Virus record (IMG/VR): IMGVR_UViG_3300034375_001611
Location: 1-33,642 of that record
DNA length: 33,642 nt
Reading direction: 5' to 3' (one strand)
Source: a virus
In this document: positions 28,006-33,642 of the stretch, one piece after another
Layout of the letters: every line of letters starts with the position of its first letter
Position numbering within the stretch: position 1 is the stretch's first letter
Position numbers and translations under genes: made by a program
The notes under the pieces: model-generated
What the model saw: only the letters and a program-made list of their open reading frames with translations
Told to the model about the DNA's origin: nothing
Database searches by the model: none

Positions 28006-31000
28006 ATGGCAGATACATATACAACTAATCTAAACTTAACAAAACCAGAGCCAGGTGCAGCAGAAGATACCTGGGGTATTTCGCTTAACGCTGACTTAGA
28101 TGCACTTGATGCAATCTTTAGTAGTTCTGGTACACAGATTAATTTAAACCCAAACCAAATTAATTTCGCAGACAACAAAAAAGCCATATTCGGTACAGGC
28201 TCAGATTTAGAAATCTACCATGATGGTAGTAACTCAAACATTGTTGATACAGGAACAGGCTACTTATCCTTGAGAGGTACTGATTTAAGGCTACAAGATT
28301 CTACTGGTTGGAACTTTGTTATATGTACAGATTTAGGGCAAGGTGGTGAAGTAGCTTTATTACATTCAAATATTCAAAAGCTGAAAACAACCTCAACAGG
28401 CATAGACGTAACAGGAACAGTTAAAGGTGATGGGTTGACTGTATCAACAGCAGGTAATTTAACTGCTTTATTAGATAGCACAAGTGGAACTCCAAAATTA
28501 CAATTTCGTTCAGGCTCAGGAACATTATCTAGCTTTATACAAGGCGGAGTAGGTGGAACGGCAAATCTTAGTTTTCAAACAAATGGCACAACAGAACGTA
28601 TGGCTATTGAAGCCAACGGAGACATATCCTTCTATGATGACACAGGCACAACGCAAGGTTTATTTTGGGATGCTAGTGCTGAGTCTTTGGGCATAGGAAC
28701 AACTTCGCCAAGTGCTAAGTTAGATGTAAGTTCAGCTACAGGTTCATCTTCTATTACACCAACAGAACTGCTAATAAGTAGCTCAACTCAGGCAAGTGAT
28801 TGGAGTCTTACAGAGCCATGGGGTATTCTTGGTTTTTACTCAGCAGACACTAGTGGTGGTGGTGCAGGAAGTCTAGCAGAAATTTCTGCAAACATGGAGA
28901 ATACTGTAGGTGGTTTTGCTAGTTTAGATTTTAAACTGCAAAATTCTGCTCAGTCATATGCTAAAACCAGTTGGCTAACACTAAAAAATTCAAGCTCACT
29001 TGCAACTCGTCAAGTTCTTATAGAAGCTGACGGAGGTCTGTATGTAGAAAACAACGTTGGAATTGGCACAAGTTCGCCAGCAACAGCAATTCATGCTCAA
29101 TCTTCTACAGCAGAAGCAAGTAGAAGTTTAAGACTAGCTTATGATGGCACATATTATTTTGATTTAAAACAAAAAGGTGCAGGCGGTATTGTTTACAACG
29201 CAGTAAACGCAAATGCAGGTGGACATAGATGGGAACTTGATGGTTCTGAAAAAGCTAGGATAGATAGTAGCGGTAATTTCTTAGTAGGGACTACATCAAC
29301 AGTTGTTGGTAGTGCAACTTCAGGCAAAGGATTTAGAGTTGATGGTGCTAATGGTATTGTTCAAGCAGCAGCTAGTGGTGTTGTTTCTGCAATATTTAAT
29401 AGAACGTCAAGTGATGGCGATATAGTTTCTTTGAGGAAAAATGGCTCAACAGTTGGAAGTATTGGTGTTGCAGCTGGAGAGCTATATATAGGCTCTGAAA
29501 CAGGTGAAGACGCGTTTGTTAAATTTGGTTACGGGTATATGGCACCAGCTACAAAAGCTGGAGCTAACTCAGACAACTTTATAAATTTAGGTAAAAATAC
29601 CTCAAGATTCAAAGACTTATATCTAAGTGGTGGTCACATGAATGGTGCTGCTAATTCTTTTACTTTTGTTTCAGGTGGTAATGCTTCTAATGCTGGTGCA
29701 AACATTCTTTTATACGGACAATCTCATAGTGGAAGTGCTAACACAACTGTATTTAGGGCAAGTGGAACTGAGTCTGCTAGGTTTGATAGTAGTGGGAATT
29801 TATTAGTTGGGACTACCTCTACAAATCCACAATCATCATCAAGTGTAGAAGGTGTGCAGATAGCACCTGACCATATTGGTGTTGGTAGAAGTGGTAATGT
29901 TGCTCTTTATTTAAATAGACAAAGTAGTGATGGAGAAATTACACAATTTAGAAAAGATGGCTCAACAGTTGGAAATATTGGTGTTTTAAGTAGCAGACCT
30001 TATTTTGTTTCTAATAATTGTGGAATAAGATTGGGTGCAGCAGAAATTGTACCAACAACATCATCAGGTGCTAATTCAAATGGTGCTATGGATATTGGTC
30101 ATTCAGGAGTTAAATTCAAAGACCTCTACCTTTCAGGAACAGTTAATGCAAGTTTAGGTTATTTTTCAAAATCAGGTGGAAATAATATAACCATTAATTC
30201 TACAACAGCAAATGCTACATTTTTAAAATTACAAAATAGTGTAAGGGCATATTCTGTAACTACCACTTATGATGGTGCTTTAAGTTTTTATGATAATACT
30301 GGAACATCTGAAAGAGCTAGAATAGATACTAGCGGTAATTTCATGGTCGGAAAGACTGCTGCTAATAGTGCAACGCAAGGTGTTGAAGCTAGAGTCTCAG
30401 GACAGTTATTTGCAACATCAAATAGTGCAAAAGCAATCTTTCTTAATCGTTTAAACAGTGATGGTGAGATAATAGATTTTAGAAGAGATGGAGTTACTAA
30501 AGCCCAAATTGGTATTTTAAGTGCTTCTTCTGGTAATGATGCTTATTTTTCTTCAGGTTCTAGTAGCACTACTGGTGTTGGTTTAAGGTTTATAGATGTA
30601 ACAACAACCAATGCTATACTTCCATGTAGAGGTGACGGTACTACTTCTGATAATTTAATTGATTTAGGCAGTACTGCTAATAGATTCGATGACATCTACG
30701 CTACCAACGGAACTATACAAACTTCTGACAGAAACGAAAAACAAGATATACAAGAATTATCAGATGCAGAGCAAAGAGTAGCTACAGCATGTAAAGGATT
30801 AATAAGAAGATATAAGTTTAATAGTGCAGTAGAAGAAAAAGGCGATGATGCTAGATACCACTTTGGTGTTATAGCTCAAGACTTACAAGATGCCTTTACA
30901 GCAGAAGGCCTTGATGCAGGTAATTATGGTATGTTTATATCTAGCACCTGGACTGATGATGATGGAAACGATCAAACTAGGCTTGGAGTAAGGTATAATG

Positions 31001-31032
31001 AACTCCTAGCTTTCATAATTACAACTTTATAG
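28006..31032 (+). CDS. Tail fibre/spike with C-terminal S74 chaperone
   Basis: This 1008-residue protein has a virion-anchoring N-terminus ([20 protein letters not shown], then TWGISLNADLDALDAIF) shared with the second fibre. Long beta-repeats follow, including GIGTSSP and IDSSGNFLVGTT units. Residues ~415-905 contain three related modules of ~140-180 residues, each running from R-I/F-D-(S/T)-SGN to NR..SDG(E/D)I..FR..G and SRFKDLYLSG. The last ~100 residues are the S74 autoproteolytic chaperone, with Ser907 and Lys912 (SDRNEK), which trimerises and then releases the fibre. It binds the host receptor. It is a Ser/Gly/Asn-rich adhesin with no glycosidase motif seen. Confidence 0.88.
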   Translation: MADTYTTNLNLTKPEPGAAEDTWGISLNADLDALDAIFSSSGTQINLNPNQINFADNKKAIFGTGSDLEIYHDGSNSNIVDTGTGYLSLRGTDLRLQDSTGWNFVICTDLGQGGEVALLHSNIQKLKTTSTGIDVTGTVKGDGLTVSTAGNLTALLDSTSGTPKLQFRSGSGTLSSFIQGGVGGTANLSFQTNGTTERMAIEANGDISFYDDTGTTQGLFWDASAESLGIGTTSPSAKLDVSSATGSSSITPTELLISSSTQASDWSLTEPWGILGFYSADTSGGGAGSLAEISANMENTVGGFASLDFKLQNSAQSYAKTSWLTLKNSSSLATRQVLIEADGGLYVENNVGIGTSSPATAIHAQSSTAEASRSLRLAYDGTYYFDLKQKGAGGIVYNAVNANAGGHRWELDGSEKARIDSSGNFLVGTTSTVVGSATSGKGFRVDGANGIVQAAASGVVSAIFNRTSSDGDIVSLRKNGSTVGSIGVAAGELYIGSETGEDAFVKFGYGYMAPATKAGANSDNFINLGKNTSRFKDLYLSGGHMNGAANSFTFVSGGNASNAGANILLYGQSHSGSANTTVFRASGTESARFDSSGNLLVGTTSTNPQSSSSVEGVQIAPDHIGVGRSGNVALYLNRQSSDGEITQFRKDGSTVGNIGVLSSRPYFVSNNCGIRLGAAEIVPTTSSGANSNGAMDIGHSGVKFKDLYLSGTVNASLGYFSKSGGNNITINSTTANATFLKLQNSVRAYSVTTTYDGALSFYDNTGTSERARIDTSGNFMVGKTAANSATQGVEARVSGQLFATSNSAKAIFLNRLNSDGEIIDFRRDGVTKAQIGILSASSGNDAYFSSGSSSTTGVGLRFIDVTTTNAILPCRGDGTTSDNLIDLGSTANRFDDIYATNGTIQTSDRNEKQDIQELSDAEQRVATACKGLIRRYKFNSAVEEKGDDARYHFGVIAQDLQDAFTAEGLDAGNYGMFISSTWTDDDGNDQTRLGVRYNELLAFIITTL

Positions 31033-31041
31033 GAGAACAAG

Positions 31042-31398
31042 ATGGCAAATACATACGAATGGGACTGTAAAACAGTTGACGTGTATCCAGAATACGAGGA
31101 TCACACAGACACAGTTTACAATGTTCATTGGAGATTAAACGCTGAAAGCAGTGAAACACACGAAGTAGATGGAGAGGAAGTACCATACACAGCTAGTGTT
31201 TACGGCACTCAATCATTATCATTAGAAGATATTGGTTCTGACTTTATACCTTTTGCAGACTTAACGAATACAATAGTCTCAGGATGGGTTGAAGGTCTAA
31301 TGGGTGAAGAGGAAGTAGCAAACTTAAAATCTGCTTTAGACTCTAAAATAGCTGAAGAGATTAACCCAACTACTGAAACAAAAACAATAGGCGAGTAG
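31042..31398 (+). CDS. 118-aa protein between the two fibre genes
   Basis: This acidic beta-rich protein (YEWDCKTVDVYPEYEDHTDT; VYNVHWRLNAESSETHEVDG; LVEGL/MGEEEVANLKSALDS) has GGAG upstream. Similar proteins ('...tveVyP...d.VynVHWrl.a') are found next to fibre genes of marine myo- and podoviruses. Function is unknown; a fibre-associated or base protein is likely. Confidence 0.75.
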   Translation: MANTYEWDCKTVDVYPEYEDHTDTVYNVHWRLNAESSETHEVDGEEVPYTASVYGTQSLSLEDIGSDFIPFADLTNTIVSGWVEGLMGEEEVANLKSALDSKIAEEINPTTETKTIGE

Positions 31399-31506
31399 AT
31401 GGAAACGCTGATTGAGATAATTATCCTTACAGGGGTAATATTGTTTATAATAAATAAAAAGAAACCAGAATGGATTGACTGGATAAAATCCCAAATAAAG
31501 AAGTGA
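31399..31506 (+). CDS. 35-aa single-span membrane peptide
   Basis: ATG 31399 directly follows the previous stop. The peptide starts METLIEIIILTGVILFIINK and ends in a basic, Trp-containing tail (KKPEWIDWIKSQIKK). The span-plus-basic-tail plan resembles a small membrane peptide, perhaps a lysis helper. It is too short for family assignment. Confidence 0.6.
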   Translation: METLIEIIILTGVILFIINKKKPEWIDWIKSQIKK

Positions 31507-31512
31507 TAAATT

Positions 31513-32775
31513 ATGGCTGATACTTATACAACTAACTTACAACTCAGAAAACCAGAGGTAGGAAGTTCTACTAATACCTGGGGAACTAAACTTAACGCGG
31601 ACTTAGACTTGCTAGACGCAGTCTTTTCTGCAAATGGAGCAGGTACGAGTGTTGGTCTACACATAGGAACTGGTAAAAATTTAAAAGTAAATGGCACATT
31701 AACAGCAAGTAGTGATGTGTTTTTAAATGGAAATGGCTTACAAAACGCATTAAAGTTTATTGATGCCAATGGTTACTCAGTTGGACTAAAAGCACCAGCA
31801 GACTTAAACGATACAAACATAACATTTATATTACCTGACTCTACAAACACATCTGGTGGTACATCTTTAGTTGCTACAAACGTAACCAATAATGTTGTAA
31901 CTCTAGGATTTGGATCAACTCCAGCAGCAGCAGATAACTACTTTGCAACATCTGGATTATCAAACAAAGACCTAGGAGTTGGCTTACATATTAAGACAGG
32001 CGATAGCGGTACTTCATCTGTTTTAAATAGTGCAGATGAATTAGTTATAGAGGGTAGTGCCAATTCAGGAATGACAATATTATCTGGTGCATCTAATACT
32101 GGAATGATTAGATTTGGTGACTCAGGTAACTCTAACATTGGTGGTATTACTTATAACCATTCTGCTAATGAAATGGGGTTTATTACTAATGGTACTGGCA
32201 GGACGGTTATTGCTAGTGACGGCACTCATTATATAAATACTACTGCTGGAAATTTAAAATCGGCAAATAGTTCTGGATTTGTAACTAAAGGTGGCTCTAC
32301 TCTTGGTGAAACACAAATTGCTTCTAACACAGGAAATCCTCTAACAATCAATCGTTCAAATGATGACAGTGCAGATAGAATTTTAATTAATTTTTACAGA
32401 GCTTCAAATAATATAGGACTTATTGGAGCAACCAATAGCTCTACACATTACAATACAAATAGTGACTATAGATTAAAGGAAAACCAAGTATCCATATCAA
32501 ATGGTATAGAAAGATTAAAACAATTACAGCCATATAGATTTAATTTTAAAATTGATCCAGATATAACAGTTGATGGCTTCTTTGCACATGAAGTACAAGA
32601 CATAGTTCCAGAAGCAATTACTGGTGAAAAAGACGCAACAGAAACTTACACAGATGAAAATGGCGATGAACAAACAAGAATTAAACCTCAGTCAATAGAC
32701 CAAAGCAAACTTGTCCCTCTTTTAGTCGCAGCAGTTCAAGAACTAACAACCAGATTAGAAGCATTGGAGAATTAA
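31513..32775 (+). CDS. Second tail fibre, shorter paralogue with S74 chaperone
   Basis: The first ~45 residues ([38 protein letters not shown]) are clearly homologous to those of the 1008-aa fibre, so both attach at the same virion site or compete for it. The middle is a different beta-rich shaft ([31 protein letters not shown]). The C-terminal ~100 residues are a complete S74 chaperone: Ser317 and Lys322 (SDYRLK), then [20 protein letters not shown] and the closing helices [19 protein letters not shown]. The 420-residue length is about half that of the paralogue. Confidence 0.88.
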   Translation: MADTYTTNLQLRKPEVGSSTNTWGTKLNADLDLLDAVFSANGAGTSVGLHIGTGKNLKVNGTLTASSDVFLNGNGLQNALKFIDANGYSVGLKAPADLNDTNITFILPDSTNTSGGTSLVATNVTNNVVTLGFGSTPAAADNYFATSGLSNKDLGVGLHIKTGDSGTSSVLNSADELVIEGSANSGMTILSGASNTGMIRFGDSGNSNIGGITYNHSANEMGFITNGTGRTVIASDGTHYINTTAGNLKSANSSGFVTKGGSTLGETQIASNTGNPLTINRSNDDSADRILINFYRASNNIGLIGATNSSTHYNTNSDYRLKENQVSISNGIERLKQLQPYRFNFKIDPDITVDGFFAHEVQDIVPEAITGEKDATETYTDENGDEQTRIKPQSIDQSKLVPLLVAAVQELTTRLEALEN

Positions 32776-33642
32776 ATGCCATTAATACAAGTGACTCCTC
32801 CGCCTGGCATTGTCACTAACGGTACTGATTATGCCAACAAAGGAAGATGGACAGACGGTGACTTAGTACGTTTTGAAAACGGATACCTAAGACCAATCGG
32901 AGGATGGACAAAACTCAACACATCAGCTCTTACTGGTACTCCTACTGGTATGTTCTCCTACATAACCAATGGCGGTAAAAAAGTATTAGTAGTTGGAACA
33001 AGAGAAACCATTAATGTTTTAATGGATGATGCTTGGTATAACATTACTCCATCAAATTTTGTAACAGACGCATCTTTTGATCCTTTAGGATATGGTGCAT
33101 ATCACTATGACGTTGAAGACTATGGTGATGCACGTTCACAATCTGGTTTATTATTTAACACTAACTCTTTTTCTTTTGATAACTTTGGTGAAATATTACT
33201 TTTTTGTTGTCCATCAGACGGAAGAATATTTCAATGGAATCCAAACACAGCTAACGTAATAGCACAACCCGTTTCAGGTGCGCCAACTAACTGTGCTGGA
33301 GTAATGGTTACAAACGAAAGACATGTTGTAGCTTTAGGCGCAGGCGGTGATCCAAGAAAGATACAATGGTCATCAAGAGAAACATTAACAACATGGACTG
33401 CGGCATCAACTAATACTGCTGGTGATTTACAAATACCTACAGGTGGTAGAGTTCTAAGTGCAGTTAAATGGCAAACAGATATTATTATTTTTACTGATAC
33501 TGGCGTAGCTAGAATGTATTACACAGGTTCTCCTTTTATCTATGGCATACAAGACGCTGGTACTAACTGTAAAGCAATCAGTCCAAGAACAGTTGTAGCT
33601 GCTGATTCATTCTTATGTTGGATGGGTGAAAACTCATTCTTT
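32776..33642 (+). CDS. Tail nozzle/hub-like protein (3'-truncated)
   Basis: The frame opens at ATG 32776 (GGAG at 8 nt) and is still open at the window end; 289 codons are visible. The N-terminus PPGIVTNGTDYANKGRWTDGDLVRFENG, followed by LRPIGGWTKL, is typical of large beta-propeller-like tail proteins in podoviruses. These have the role of P22 gp10 or the SU10 nozzle. Repeated units are visible (VVGTRETINVLMDDAWYNIT; HVVALGAGGDPRKIQWSSRE). It would bind the adaptor ring and close the DNA channel. Its continuation outside the window probably leads towards the genes at 1-5845. Confidence 0.75.
   Translation, partial: MPLIQVTPPPGIVTNGTDYANKGRWTDGDLVRFENGYLRPIGGWTKLNTSALTGTPTGMFSYITNGGKKVLVVGTRETINVLMDDAWYNITPSNFVTDASFDPLGYGAYHYDVEDYGDARSQSGLLFNTNSFSFDNFGEILLFCCPSDGRIFQWNPNTANVIAQPVSGAPTNCAGVMVTNERHVVALGAGGDPRKIQWSSRETLTTWTAASTNTAGDLQIPTGGRVLSAVKWQTDIIIFTDTGVARMYYTGSPFIYGIQDAGTNCKAISPRTVVAADSFLCWMGENSFF

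Overview
This window is most of the genome of a temperate, short-tailed (podovirus-like) phage. It is AT-rich and densely packed, with almost no non-coding DNA. The head and tail genes (P22-type portal, SU10/DUF5309-type major capsid protein, SU10-type adaptor, S74-chaperoned fibres, a very large internal or ejection-type protein) resemble those of phages known mainly from marine bacterioplankton. The host cannot be read from the sequence. A 27-nt stretch identical in form to the 5' part of a bacterial tRNA-Pro shows that the host is a bacterium whose tRNA-Pro gene serves as attB. Both window ends cut through open genes, so a few kilobases of the structural region are missing.

Layout, left to right. 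1-5845 (+): end of the virion module, holding an S74-terminated virion protein (5'-truncated), an unknown 329-aa protein, a 1212-aa ejection-type protein and a PD-(D/E)XK nuclease. 5768-6031: the attachment site, with a tRNA-Pro core flanked on both sides by paired arm-type repeats. 6047-7763: tyrosine integrase (+), a DUF3310 gene (-) and an AlpA/excisionase-like HTH gene (+). 7765-13198 (+): DNA metabolism, with a resolvase-like PD-(D/E)XK protein, a Cas4/AddB-like DUF2800 nuclease with an Fe-S cysteine set, a Sak4-type RecA-fold recombinase, a DUF669 SSB-like protein, zinc-finger proteins and a Toprim primase-helicase. 13201-13314: an iteron-like array of three 17-bp repeats at an exact 23-bp period, then a strong hairpin. 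13416-14216 (+): two (winged-)helix DNA-binding proteins.

14268-17242 (-): a leftward early operon of 14 small genes, nine of them under 60 codons and most overlapping by ATGA-type junctions. It is driven by one good sigma70-like promoter that carries a palindromic operator across its -10. 17398-33642 (+): the late module, with TerS, a 29-aa membrane peptide, TerL, portal, small basic proteins, a lysis cassette (3TM holin, M15 endopeptidase, two membrane/coiled-coil proteins), scaffold, major capsid protein (followed by a UUCG hairpin), adaptor, a small tail protein, a 20-residue-repeat protein, two paralogous tail fibres ending in S74 chaperones, and the start of a tail nozzle/hub-like protein.

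How the parts work together. Integrase, attP and the HTH excisionase candidate set lysogeny. The Fe-S exonuclease, Sak4 and SSB form a recombination set, and the primase-helicase with the iterons form a replication set. The leftward operon looks like host-takeover or anti-defence cargo. No CI-type repressor was recognised; the lysogeny regulator is probably one of the unfamiliar HTH proteins or a small leftward gene. The least usual signals are the 5'-half tRNA-Pro attP with its paired arms, the iteron array and the operator-controlled micro-gene operon.
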